Assembly: GCA_963693005.1 (NCBI GenBank)
Contig: OY843726.1
Span: 372,001 to 436,000 of the forward strand
Direction: 5' to 3'
Length of the DNA stretch: 64,000 nt
Origin: Bodonicaedibacter sp963693005
GTDB taxonomy: Bacteria > Pseudomonadota > Alphaproteobacteria > UBA6184
Part shown: one piece after another, positions 37,363 through 45,558 of the stretch
Layout of the letters: each line of letters begins with the position of its first letter
How positions within the stretch are numbered: the first letter of the stretch is position 1
The notes under the pieces: generated by a model
The model's database searches: none
The model's input: the letters and a program-made list of their open reading frames with translations, nothing else
Told to the model about the DNA's origin: nothing
Position numbers and translations under genes: made by a program

Positions 37363-38580
37363 TTGAATTTATTTGATTTAAAAGCAGTGCCTCGTCCAAT
37401 TTGGTGGCTAGCATTTTCCACATTGCTAATGACGTTGTCAGCATCAATAGTTTTTACAATTGCTCCGCACTATTTAATTGACGTATTGAAGCTTAATAAG
37501 CAGTCTGTTGGGTGGATGGAGGGAGTTGTTGAGTCATGTGCTCTCATGGTGCGAATGTTTTCTGGGTCATTAAGCGATTATTTTGTTAGGCGAAAATCAA
37601 TTATTTTTATGGGGTACGTTTTATCAACTATTGCCAAGATAGGTATGCCGTTTGCGTATACAGCTCTAATCTTGTATGCGACCCGTATTGTTGAACGCGT
37701 TGGTAATGGTTTGCAGGCAGCTCCGCGTGAAGCTTTAGTAGGAGATTTAGCTCCAGAGAATGTCCGGGGAGCATGCTATGGTGTTCGAAATGCTTTTGGT
37801 AAAGCTGGCTCCTCTATCGGGGCGTTAATTGTGTTTTTCATATTGCTATATACAGTTTCAGATTTTATTGATTTAGAGATTTATCAGTTTATTTTTGTTA
37901 TGGGAATTATTCCTTCTGCGGTAGCTTGCGTGGTGTTGTATGTATTTGTTTCAGACAAGCATAAGCCGAGTACAAGGGCGCAGCGTAAACTTACTGCGAT
38001 TCCCTTGCGTATTAAAGATTTAAAGCATCTTGGACGACAATTTTGGTTATTAATGATTGTCGTTACAATTTTTAATTTTTCTCATTTTAGCGAAACTTTT
38101 TTACAGCTGCGTGCCCGCGAGGTGGGTGTATCGGTTGTGTTTGCACCATTAGTAATGGTTTTGATGAACTTTACAATTGCACTTGCTTCGTATCCAGTGG
38201 GTGAGCTGTCAGATAAATTTGGACGAAAGTTATTTTTAGGAGTAGGTTTTGGGTGTGTTGTGGTTTCGGATATGCTAATGGCTTTCGGGACTGGCTATGG
38301 ATCAGTATTTGTAGCGATTGCATTTTGGGGTGTGCAAATGGCAATGACTCAAGGCATGATTGCTGCGTTGATTGCAGATACGGCCAATCCATTGTGTCGA
38401 GGGACTGCATTTGGAGTATTGAATGTATTAACGGGAGTATCTTATTTTATAGCTAGCCCGCTATACGGTTGGATTTGGGATAATTTTGGCGGTAGTTGGC
38501 CGTTTGTCTGCAGTGCAGGAGTTGCTATCGTTTCTTTTGTACTGATGGCGTTACTTATGAAATCGAATAAGAACTCTTAG
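37363..38580 (+). CDS. MFS transporter
   Basis: 405 aa, 12 TM segments. Motif A-like 'GSLSDYFVRRKSIIFMGY' and a second-half copy 'GELSDKFGRKLFLG'; 'RIVERVGNGLQAAPREALVGDLAPENVRGACYGVRNAFGKAGSSIG' is characteristic of a subgroup of MFS sugar/drug carriers. TTG start with AGGA seven bases upstream. Overlaps the convergent gene at 38577 by 4 bp. Confidence 0.8.
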   Translation: MNLFDLKAVPRPIWWLAFSTLLMTLSASIVFTIAPHYLIDVLKLNKQSVGWMEGVVESCALMVRMFSGSLSDYFVRRKSIIFMGYVLSTIAKIGMPFAYTALILYATRIVERVGNGLQAAPREALVGDLAPENVRGACYGVRNAFGKAGSSIGALIVFFILLYTVSDFIDLEIYQFIFVMGIIPSAVACVVLYVFVSDKHKPSTRAQRKLTAIPLRIKDLKHLGRQFWLLMIVVTIFNFSHFSETFLQLRAREVGVSVVFAPLVMVLMNFTIALASYPVGELSDKFGRKLFLGVGFGCVVVSDMLMAFGTGYGSVFVAIAFWGVQMAMTQGMIAALIADTANPLCRGTAFGVLNVLTGVSYFIASPLYGWIWDNFGGSWPFVCSAGVAIVSFVLMALLMKSNKNS

Positions 38581-38954
38581 AAAAAATTTCGCATAGCTCT
38601 CATCAACAAGCTTTCTCGGGCTCCTTTGATGGATAGTAGCCCATTCACCGGCTTAATATTTCTTATGTTTTTGTGATTCCTTACAAAGGAAGAAATAATA
38701 GTTTTATTATTAGTATACGCTAACTTTTGTATAGAAATATGCATAGGATTAATTGAGTCATTAGAAGGAAAAAAAATAGCATCTTGACCTCTGTAAATCT
38801 CGATCCCCTTGTGGATAGAGGTTTGGCAAGATAGGTGTATGGAATTGTTCCCATCAAGAGAGAGTTTTCCTCCCACAATAGTTTCGGAGTGCCAGGGGAC
38901 TAAAACCACTATGGCAAAGCATATTATGATAAACACCGAACGAAACTTTAACAA
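38577..38954 (-). CDS. Hypothetical exported protein
   Basis: 125 aa. N-terminal hydrophobic segment 'VFIIICFAIVVLVPWHSE', then a beta-rich mature part. No motif recognised. TTG start, uncertain; could start at the GTG inside the signal. Near the envelope genes DUF2155 and mlaD on the same strand. Confidence 0.5.
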   Translation of the reverse strand: MLKFRSVFIIICFAIVVLVPWHSETIVGGKLSLDGNNSIHLSCQTSIHKGIEIYRGQDAIFFPSNDSINPMHISIQKLAYTNNKTIISSFVRNHKNIRNIKPVNGLLSIKGARESLLMRAMRNFF

Positions 38955-39019
38955 CTGTTGAACTCTTCTTTATTTCAGTGTTTATTATTCGCTAGGAAAG
39001 TTAACAGTTCGTGAAGAAA

Positions 39020-39466
39020 CTATTTTTCTATACTTCTAGAAGTTTTTTGAAGGTTGATACATTTAGTGAGCCACAAACTGTAGCGGGGATGGTTTTCTAA
39101 AGTATGAATTGCAGGGCTGGAAGCAAACATCCATCCGGAAAAAAGAGGTTTGAAAGTTTGTTCTCCAACTTTTTGATGAATTTTTAGAAAGGCCGTGCCT
39201 TCAGGTTCTGAAAATTGATCAGACTTTCCGCAATACTTTAGGCGAATTTTTAAATCTTTGTAAAAGGTACTTTTTCCAACTGCCACAGTAATAGAAGAAA
39301 AAGTGCCGGTAACTTTGTCAACTGCTTGAAGTTGTGCATGTGTTGTAGAGTGTAATTTTTTTTTGGGGGGTATGGGTATACTTTTGTTGCCCGGATGAGC
39401 AGCAAGAGAGTGAGCTAAAGTTAGAGCAACAATGTATATTATTGTTTTCCACCAGTGTCTTTCCAT
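39020..39466 (-). CDS. DUF2155 family envelope protein
   Basis: 148 aa with signal peptide. 'LQAVDKVTGTFSSITVAVGKSTFYKDLKIRLKYCGKS' and 'LFSGWMFASSPAIHTLEN...YSLWLTKC' are the two conserved blocks of DUF2155, an alphaproteobacterial family. Function unknown. Directly follows mlaD (3-bp gap), the usual neighbour. Confidence 0.85.
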   Translation of the reverse strand: MERHWWKTIIYIVALTLAHSLAAHPGNKSIPIPPKKKLHSTTHAQLQAVDKVTGTFSSITVAVGKSTFYKDLKIRLKYCGKSDQFSEPEGTAFLKIHQKVGEQTFKPLFSGWMFASSPAIHTLENHPRYSLWLTKCINLQKTSRSIEK

Positions 39467-39469
39467 GAA

Positions 39470-39919
39470 CTATTTCTTTTCTCCGCCAAAAACGACCTGA
39501 CTAACAATGCTTTCTAAATCTAGAGAAGATTGATTGTTATAGAATATTTGTCCCTCGGTTATTTTTTGATCGCTAGTTCCAATTTCAACAGATACAAATT
39601 TTCCACCCATAATACCTTCAGATTTTACTGCAAACGAGCAGTCTGCGGGTATGTTATATGATTTATCCAAGCCAATGCTAAGTACTGGGTTAAGAGTGTC
39701 CTCGTCAAGGTAAACATTTAAAATTTTCCCCACTTTTACACCACCCAGCTTTACATCGGTTCCTTTGGTAACTCCGGCAACTGTTTGAAAAAAAGCAGTT
39801 ACTTTTATGTATTCATCTGTTGTTTTTTGATCGTTTGTCTTAAAAAAGATCCATAAGAGCGCTATTGTTATAGCTACTACAAATATGCCAAGGGCTGATT
39901 CAATATAATTCTTTTGCAT
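39470..39919 (-). CDS. mlaD: Outer-membrane lipid asymmetry substrate-binding protein MlaD
   Basis: 149 aa. One N-terminal TM then a single MCE domain: 'VTAFFQTVAGVTKGTDVKLGGVKVGKILNVYLDED', '...GIMGGKFVSVEIG'. Shuttles phospholipids across the periplasm with MlaFEB, which are absent here. Part of the NDUFA12-mlaD-DUF2155 cluster. Confidence 0.9.
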   Translation of the reverse strand: MQKNYIESALGIFVVAITIALLWIFFKTNDQKTTDEYIKVTAFFQTVAGVTKGTDVKLGGVKVGKILNVYLDEDTLNPVLSIGLDKSYNIPADCSFAVKSEGIMGGKFVSVEIGTSDQKITEGQIFYNNQSSLDLESIVSQVVFGGEKK

Positions 39920-39941
39920 AGATACTCATATTTTAAGGAAA

Positions 39942-40271
39942 TTACTTGTCCGGAGACCAACTCTGATAGCATTCTAGTGCAGAAGAGGGTATGTTTGCAA
40001 TGCTAGTTGTGCATTTTGTAGTATGTTTTGCGCTAAAATGAGCAGGTGTTTGTATTTCTGGTGGGTCTCTTGGAATAGTTTCACAATCTGAATGAAGCCA
40101 AATATGCCAACTCACTGGGATCTTTGACGGATCAACTATGCCATTGTAAATTACCCAACGCTTGTATGAATGTTTTTTATGCTGTATATAATAGCGATTG
40201 TCATTTAAGTCGACACCAATTTGGCGCCCCCAAAAATATGTATACAGTAGCGATCCTAATCGATTTAACAT
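39942..40271 (-). CDS. NDUFA12-family complex I subunit
   Basis: 109 aa. 'GRQIGVDLNDNRYYIQHKK' and 'KRWVIYNGIVDPSKIPVSWHIWLH' are the marks of the 17.2-kDa (B17.2) family shared by mitochondria and alphaproteobacteria. Accessory or assembly subunit of NADH:quinone oxidoreductase. It looks intact although the main nuo operon is broken. Confidence 0.9.
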   Translation of the reverse strand: MLNRLGSLLYTYFWGRQIGVDLNDNRYYIQHKKHSYKRWVIYNGIVDPSKIPVSWHIWLHSDCETIPRDPPEIQTPAHFSAKHTTKCTTSIANIPSSALECYQSWSPDK

Positions 40272-40350
40272 TTTTGTTTATAACGTGTGTGATTTTAGTT
40301 AATCTTAATTTAAATATGTTGCTTGTTTCTTAATAACAGTAAGGAAATGG

Positions 40351-41346
40351 ATGATCAATTTTTTTGGTAAAGTTTGTTTAATAATTGCTTTGGTATTTTC
40401 GTTAGTGCAAACATTGGGCGTTGTGCCTCACAGGATAGCTCGTTTAGGTCGACCAGCATGCCAAACAGCAGCACTGTTTACACTGAGTGCGTTTTTTTCA
40501 TTGTTTGTGGGTTTTGCTATCTATGTGCCCGATCTATTAGTGGTTGCGAATAATTCGTTGCCATCAGATTCATGGTATGTTCGTTTAGGAGGTTTGTGGA
40601 ATAATCATGTATCTATAATGCTGCTATGGATGACATTTTTTTCAATGTTTAGCTCACTTTATGTGGTTAGGTCGAAACATCGTGATATTGATCATTTGTC
40701 ACGGCCTGTTATTGGAGTGCAAGGTTTTATTCAGAGCGGATTTTTGCTGTATTTAGTAGCTTTTATGTCTCCATTTAAGATTTCAAGAATTCCTGTAGTT
40801 TTGGATGTTTCAAACGCAGTCTTTGACCCTAACTTTCACCATATATTAATTTATGCAGCCTATATGTTAATATCGATCGTGTATGCATTGGTAATGGGGA
40901 TTTTAATTGAAGGTAAACGCGTTGCGTTGCTGAAAGAGGAGGCTCTTCCATGGCTGCAGTATGGTTGGGTTTTGCTTGCGCTAGGAACTTGCTGGGGAGT
41001 GCTAAGTAATTACTTTTTTGGTGAGGAATTAACTGTTGCCCGGGGTACGGTTGAGTATGAGTCGTTGATTGCATTGGCGCTGTTGACGTCCTTGTTGTTG
41101 TTGTTGCCTTATGTTGAACGTAATAGGGTAGTGAAAAAGCTAGTATTATTGTTTGGAATATTAATTTTCTTCCAAGGGTTGTTTGGGAGTCTAATTAATC
41201 AGCAGGTAAGTCCGTTAATTTCAAATAGTGTGGTAGTTGATGTAAAGGAAGCAAAGTTCTTATTCTTTTTTATAGGTTTGGGAATAGTGTTGAGTTTAAT
41301 GCTGTATATGAGCCGTGTTATGCGCAGCTTAAACAAAACGCAATAG
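40351..41346 (+). CDS. CcmF-like membrane protein lacking the WWD heme motif
   Basis: 331 aa, ~10 TM segments. Block by block it follows the N-terminal half of CcmF (cytochrome c heme lyase): 'LWNNHVSIMLLWMTFF' for the WGxHEGSLLLW block, 'VIGVQGFIQSGFLLYLVAFMSPF' for VLAVxGxxxxGFLLFxxxTSNPF, 'FHHILIYAAYML' for IHPPLLYMGY, 'GWVLLALGTCWGVLSNYFF' for WxFLTLGIxLGSxWAYYEL. At the place of the Trp-rich WGGxWFWDPVEN motif there is 'EELTVARGTVEYESLIAL'. The second half of CcmF is missing. Probably cannot handle heme; it may be a repurposed or decaying paralogue. Eight bp upstream of atpI. Confidence 0.6.
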   Translation: MINFFGKVCLIIALVFSLVQTLGVVPHRIARLGRPACQTAALFTLSAFFSLFVGFAIYVPDLLVVANNSLPSDSWYVRLGGLWNNHVSIMLLWMTFFSMFSSLYVVRSKHRDIDHLSRPVIGVQGFIQSGFLLYLVAFMSPFKISRIPVVLDVSNAVFDPNFHHILIYAAYMLISIVYALVMGILIEGKRVALLKEEALPWLQYGWVLLALGTCWGVLSNYFFGEELTVARGTVEYESLIALALLTSLLLLLPYVERNRVVKKLVLLFGILIFFQGLFGSLINQQVSPLISNSVVVDVKEAKFLFFFIGLGIVLSLMLYMSRVMRSLNKTQ

Positions 41347-41353
41347 GGGTTGT

Positions 41354-41545
41354 ATGAGAAATATACCAGACGTGCTTGGTGATGTAGTTGCGCCTATTGT
41401 TTTTATGCTCTTCGTAGGTTACCTTGTCGGAGGTTACATTGATTCTCGGGCGGCTACAATTGTGGTGTCGGTAGTATTGGGTTTTTGTGTGTCTGTATAC
41501 AATGTTTGGAAGCAATTGAAACGAATAGGCCGAAAAGATGACTGA
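41354..41545 (+). CDS. atpI: ATP synthase protein I
   Basis: 63 aa, two TM segments, first gene of the F0 cluster and overlapping atpB by 8 bp. Position and size identify it; AtpI assists c-ring assembly. Confidence 0.75.
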   Translation: MRNIPDVLGDVVAPIVFMLFVGYLVGGYIDSRAATIVVSVVLGFCVSVYNVWKQLKRIGRKDD

Positions 41546-42269
41546 TCCCTTACATCAATTTGTAATTCACAAATATATTCCTTTAAGCTTTTTTGGTTTT
41601 GATGTTTCAATCACAAACTCTACGGTCTTTATGTGGTTGTCATTGGCTACTATTCTCTTGTGGACATATTTTGGTGTTCGGAAAAATAGATATAGATCGC
41701 CGCCCTCTGCGTTTGAGGCGACGTTTGAAATGGCATTTAATTTTGTAGCAAACTTGGTAAAAGACAACTGTGGGGATGCTGGGCGTCGTTACTTACCGTT
41801 TGTAATGTCGTTCTTTTTGTTGGTCGCGGTGGGAAATTTGTTAGGGATGGTTCCTTATTCCTTTACGTTTACTAGCCACATTGTAGCGACATTTGCAATG
41901 GCAGCAATTGTTTTTTTGTCAGTGACCGTTATTGGGTTTATCCAACATGGAATAGGATACTGTAAGATTTTTTTACCTGGAGGGGCGCCTTTGTTTCTAG
42001 CTCCCATACTAATTCCAATTGAGTTAATATCTTATTTGTCTCGTCCTATTAGCTTATCCGTTCGATTGTTTGCAAATATTATGGCTGGACATATGGTTTT
42101 GAAAATATTTGCGGGTTTTGTGGTAGCTTTAGGGGTGGTAGGAGGAGTTTTACCCTTAGCGATGACAGTTTTAATTACGTTTTTTGAAGTGTTTGTTGCT
42201 CTTGTTCAGGCATATATATTCTCAATATTGACTTGTGTATATCTGAATGATGCATTACATTTACACTAA
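41538..42269 (+). CDS. atpB: ATP synthase F0 subunit a
   Basis: 243 aa. 'PISLSVRLFANIMAGHMVLKIF' holds the essential Arg of TM helix 4 and the C-terminal 'FEVFVALVQAYIFSILTCVYLNDALH' completes the family signature. Forms the proton half-channels against the c-ring. Confidence 0.95.
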   Translation: MTDPLHQFVIHKYIPLSFFGFDVSITNSTVFMWLSLATILLWTYFGVRKNRYRSPPSAFEATFEMAFNFVANLVKDNCGDAGRRYLPFVMSFFLLVAVGNLLGMVPYSFTFTSHIVATFAMAAIVFLSVTVIGFIQHGIGYCKIFLPGGAPLFLAPILIPIELISYLSRPISLSVRLFANIMAGHMVLKIFAGFVVALGVVGGVLPLAMTVLITFFEVFVALVQAYIFSILTCVYLNDALHLH

Positions 42270-42300
42270 CTATTGAACAAATAAGCAACGAGGTTTTTTT

Positions 42301-42525
42301 ATGGAAGTAGAAGCGGCAAAAATGATTGGTGCGGGTTTGTGTATGATTGCCCTGCTGGGAGTAGGAATTGGTTTGGGTAATATCTTTTCTAGCTTTATCA
42401 GCTCGGTTGCGCGCAACCCATCTGCGCGCGATCAAGTTTTTGGTATTGGTATGATTGGATTTGCGGTAACTGAGGCTGTGGCAATTTTTGCGATGGTTAT
42501 AGCGTTTCTGATTTTATTTAAGTAA
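42301..42525 (+). CDS. atpE: ATP synthase F0 subunit c
   Basis: 74 aa hairpin. GVGIGLG in helix 1 and the carboxylate Glu in 'GFAVTEAVAIFAM' in helix 2. No Na+-type ligand pattern, so probably proton-driven. Confidence 0.95.
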   Translation: MEVEAAKMIGAGLCMIALLGVGIGLGNIFSSFISSVARNPSARDQVFGIGMIGFAVTEAVAIFAMVIAFLILFK

Positions 42526-42531
42526 TAGATC

Positions 42532-43017
42532 ATGCCTCAGTTAGACATTTCTACGTATTCATCTCAAATATTTTGGTTGCTAGTTTCTTGGGGTGTTCTG
42601 TTTGTGTATTTGTGGAAATTTTTGGTTCCTAGGGTGTCTCAAAAATTGGCAGATAGAGATGAGAGAGTGCAATCAATTTTAAACGAAGTTGAAAAAATCA
42701 ACTCGCAGATAGCAACCTCTTTAGAGGAGTATTCTGATTTAGTGCGCTTAGAAAAGCTGAGACTTCATGAGCAAGAGCAAACAAACTTGTCTGATATAAG
42801 AAGCAAGACTGAGCGACTCAGTGATGAACTAAAGGCAGATCTTCAAAATCAAATGGTTAGCTACCGGGAGAAAGTTGCTTCAGAGCAGACGGCTTTAATT
42901 AAAAAACTCCCTGAAGAGCTTTCGTTGCTATTAAGCCAGAAGTCAGAAAGTCAGTTGGGTGTGGGAGTCAATCCGGATCAGATTAAGTCCTTATTGATAA
43001 AAGAGTTGGGATTATGA
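42532..43017 (+). CDS. atpF': ATP synthase F0 subunit b'
   Basis: 161 aa. One N-terminal TM ('SQIFWLLVSWGVLFVYLWKFLVP') then a long charged coiled coil that forms the peripheral stalk. 'MPQLDISTYSSQIFWL' is the typical b' start. Overlaps the b gene by 4 bp. Confidence 0.9.
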   Translation: MPQLDISTYSSQIFWLLVSWGVLFVYLWKFLVPRVSQKLADRDERVQSILNEVEKINSQIATSLEEYSDLVRLEKLRLHEQEQTNLSDIRSKTERLSDELKADLQNQMVSYREKVASEQTALIKKLPEELSLLLSQKSESQLGVGVNPDQIKSLLIKELGL

Positions 43018-43499
43018 TGATTTTTGGAACTGCTGAGTTTTGGGTGTTAGCTTCTTTTTTGATCTGTTTGGTGATTGCGATTAAACTAATTTTCCCCAAA
43101 ATATCTGTGGGCATTGCTGCTTACCAATCAGAAGTCGCAACTGTTTTGATGGAAGCTGAGAAAAAGTTAACTTTTGCAAAGCAAAAGTTAAAATCTACAC
43201 ATGAAAAGACAGACGCTCTACCGCAAGTCTTGAGTGCTCTTTTAAAAGACTCGAAATCGCGATCTAGACGTTATCAAAAAGAGTGGGAGAAGCAGCGGGA
43301 TTATTTGCAGTCGTATTATTATAATATGCATCAGCATCATCGGAGTGCTATTGAGATCCAAATGAAAAGGCAACTTGTGTTTCGGGTTGGGAATGCTTGT
43401 GCGGTTGCTTTGACCCACAAATCAGTTGAATCGTTAACTGCTAAATCAAATGATAAGGTTGTTTTGAAATCGCTTGATGAGCTGCCAAGTATTTGGTGA
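43014..43499 (+). CDS. atpF: ATP synthase F0 subunit b
   Basis: 161 aa. N-terminal TM 'FWVLASFLICLVIAIKLIF' and a coiled-coil stalk. Last gene of the F0 cluster; F1 genes are elsewhere, as in other alphaproteobacteria. Confidence 0.9.
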   Translation: MMIFGTAEFWVLASFLICLVIAIKLIFPKISVGIAAYQSEVATVLMEAEKKLTFAKQKLKSTHEKTDALPQVLSALLKDSKSRSRRYQKEWEKQRDYLQSYYYNMHQHHRSAIEIQMKRQLVFRVGNACAVALTHKSVESLTAKSNDKVVLKSLDELPSIW

Positions 43500-43632
43500 C
43501 TCGGGTGCTAGCTTTGTCAAAGCAGGAACTCGTTCATAAAAAGGTAAATATCCAGCTCCCCTGGATGTGCTTTTCTCACAACGTGAGGTAGATTACCAAC
43601 CTAGGTAACCCCCCGTTAGTATGATTGTAATA

Positions 43633-43668
43633 CTTGAATCAAGAGATAAGTTCCTTGATTCAAGTTTT
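43633..43668 (+). terminator. Hairpin after the F0 cluster
   Basis: Perfect 11-bp stem CTTGAATCAAG/CTTGATTCAAG, 10-nt loop, then TTTT. It ends the atp transcript or belongs to a small RNA; the rest of the 334-bp gap (43500-43833) shows no gene. Another short G/C-rich stretch near 43590-43615 (ACCTAGGTAACC) has local dyad symmetry. Confidence 0.6.
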
Positions 43669-43766
43669 GCTACAGAAGTTGTTTTTTTCTCGAAGAGGGT
43701 AACTGCAAAGGATTCCAAGAAATAACACACCCGCTAAATCAAAAATCGATGAGGGTTGGAAACCCC

Positions 43767-43795
43767 TTGACTTTTGAAAGTTTTTTGTATATTTT
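43767..43795 (+). promoter_or_regulatory. Promoter of rplU-rpmA
   Basis: TTGACT, 17-bp spacer, TATTTT, ~38 bp before the rplU start. Confidence 0.55.
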
Positions 43796-43833
43796 TCGAG
43801 TGTTATATTTATCAATTAATTACAGGTAATCGT

Positions 43834-44178
43834 ATGTACGCAGTTGTAAAAACAGGCGGAAAGCAATACAAAGTCACAAAAGATCAAGTGGTTTTGGTTG
43901 AAAAGCTTGACGTAGAAAAAGGGAAAACGGTAGAACTTTCCGACGTACTGATGATCGCAGACAATGGAAAAATAAAGGTCGGAGAACCTTTTGTTAGTGG
44001 TGCAAAAGTCACAGCAACCGTTGTTGATCAAACGCGTGGAGATAAGATTATAGTCTTCAAAAAGCGTCGTCGTCAGAACTCTCGCCGTAAAAACGGACAT
44101 CGTCAACATTTGACGGTTTTAAAAATCAAAGATATTGTTGAAAAGGCAGTCGCATCAACAGCTGCTGCGCAAGCATAG
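43834..44178 (+). CDS. rplU: 50S ribosomal protein L21
   Basis: 114 aa from ATG 43834. 'MYAVVKTGGKQYKVTKDQVVLVEKL' and the basic 'VFKKRRRQNSRRKNGHRQHLTVLKI' are diagnostic. In the standard rplU-rpmA-obgE order. An in-frame upstream start is not supported by family length. Confidence 0.97.
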   Translation: MYAVVKTGGKQYKVTKDQVVLVEKLDVEKGKTVELSDVLMIADNGKIKVGEPFVSGAKVTATVVDQTRGDKIIVFKKRRRQNSRRKNGHRQHLTVLKIKDIVEKAVASTAAAQA

Positions 44179-44191
44179 GGAGTCCTAAGTT

Positions 44192-44449
44192 ATGGCACAA
44201 AAGAAAGCAGGCGGTAGTTCGAAAAACGGTCGCGATTCCATTGGTCGCCGCTTAGGCGTCAAGAAGTACGGTGGTGAAGCTGTAATTCCTGGAAACATTA
44301 TTATTCGTCAACGTGGCACTCAGTTTTTTCCTGGTGACAATGTTGGAATGGGTAAAGATCATACAATATTTGCAATGGCGGGTGGTCAAGTAAAGTTTTT
44401 AACGAAAGCTAAAAATCGTACGTATGTTTCGGTTTTGCCTTCGGCGTAA
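44192..44449 (+). CDS. rpmA: 50S ribosomal protein L27
   Basis: 85 aa. 'MAQKKAGGSSKNGRDSIGRRLGVKKYGGE' is the invariant N-terminus that reaches the peptidyl transferase centre; no N-terminal cleavage extension. Confidence 0.97.
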   Translation: MAQKKAGGSSKNGRDSIGRRLGVKKYGGEAVIPGNIIIRQRGTQFFPGDNVGMGKDHTIFAMAGGQVKFLTKAKNRTYVSVLPSA

Positions 44450-44476
44450 TTTTAAAAACATCGCGTGAATAGTTTT

Positions 44477-44508
44477 TAAAAAGGGGATGTTTTTTCATCC
44501 CTTTTTTT
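44477..44508 (+). terminator. Terminator after rpmA
   Basis: AAAAGGGGATG-TTTTTT-CATCCCTTTTTTT type stem-loop with a long T-run, between rpmA and obgE. Confidence 0.85.
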
Positions 44509-44524
44509 AGTTAAAGGATCAAGT

Positions 44525-45535
44525 GTGCAGTTTATCGATCATGTAAAAGTTTATTTAAAGTCTGGTGATGGTGGTGATGGCAGTGTTAGCTTTTTAAGAG
44601 AAAAGTTTATTGAATATGGTGGCCCGGATGGTGGAAATGGCGGAAAGGGTGGAGACATTATACTTGAGGTGGATGCAAACTTAAATACCCTGATAGACTT
44701 TCGTTATAAACAGCATTTTAAAGCGCAAAAAGGGCATCATGGTCGCGGGCGGAACTGCACTGGCGGGCATGGTAACTCAATCGTTGTAAAAGTACCCATT
44801 GGAACTCAGGTCTTTGATGAAGATAAACAACTGGTTTTACATGACTTAGTAAAGCCAGGAGATCGACTTACCTTTTTAAAAGGAGGAGATGGAGGTCGTG
44901 GAAACGCTAGCTTTAAATCTTCAACTAACCGTGCACCCAGACAATTTGAAAAAGGTTGGCCTGGTGTAGAGCAGTGGGTTTGGCTTCAGCTTAAGCTTCT
45001 TGCAGATGTTGGGTTGGTAGGGCTGCCAAATGCAGGTAAATCTACATTTCTATCGGTGTCAACAAGTGCTAAGCCAAAAATAGGAGATTATCCTTTTACC
45101 ACTTTAAAACCACAGTTAGGTGTTGCTTACAAGCATGAACGTGAATTTGTGATTGCTGACATTCCAGGTTTAATAAAAGATGCGCATCTGGGGACGGGAT
45201 TAGGCGATCGTTTCTTAGGTCATATTGAGCGTTGCAAAGTACTGTTGCATTTAATAGATATCTCGAGTGAAACTCTAGAGAAGGACTTTGTTACAATTGA
45301 AGAAGAGCTGTCTGCTTATGGGCATGATTTGGAAAAAAAGCCCAGAATCATTGTATTCACAAAGATAGATCTAGTTTCTGATGAAACTTTAGATTTAGCT
45401 ACGCAACTGATTCGTACTAAAACAAATCAACCTATTTTTTCGATTTCTTCAGTGCAATTAAAAGACATTGATGATCTTCTTAGTTTTCTTGCAAATCTTG
45501 TATTTGACAATGAAGACGATTTTCAGTCATACTAA
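44525..45535 (+). CDS. obgE: GTPase ObgE
   Basis: 336 aa. Gly-rich Obg fold (~1-158: 'GGPDGGNGGKGGDIILEV', 'HHGRGRNCTGGHG'), then G domain: GLPNAGKST, DIPGLI, 'FTKIDLV'. 50S assembly and stress GTPase. GTG start with AAAGGA. No extra C-terminal OCT domain. Confidence 0.95.
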   Translation: MQFIDHVKVYLKSGDGGDGSVSFLREKFIEYGGPDGGNGGKGGDIILEVDANLNTLIDFRYKQHFKAQKGHHGRGRNCTGGHGNSIVVKVPIGTQVFDEDKQLVLHDLVKPGDRLTFLKGGDGGRGNASFKSSTNRAPRQFEKGWPGVEQWVWLQLKLLADVGLVGLPNAGKSTFLSVSTSAKPKIGDYPFTTLKPQLGVAYKHEREFVIADIPGLIKDAHLGTGLGDRFLGHIERCKVLLHLIDISSETLEKDFVTIEEELSAYGHDLEKKPRIIVFTKIDLVSDETLDLATQLIRTKTNQPIFSISSVQLKDIDDLLSFLANLVFDNEDDFQSY

Positions 45536-45558
45536 AACATAATAAAAAGAGTCTATAA

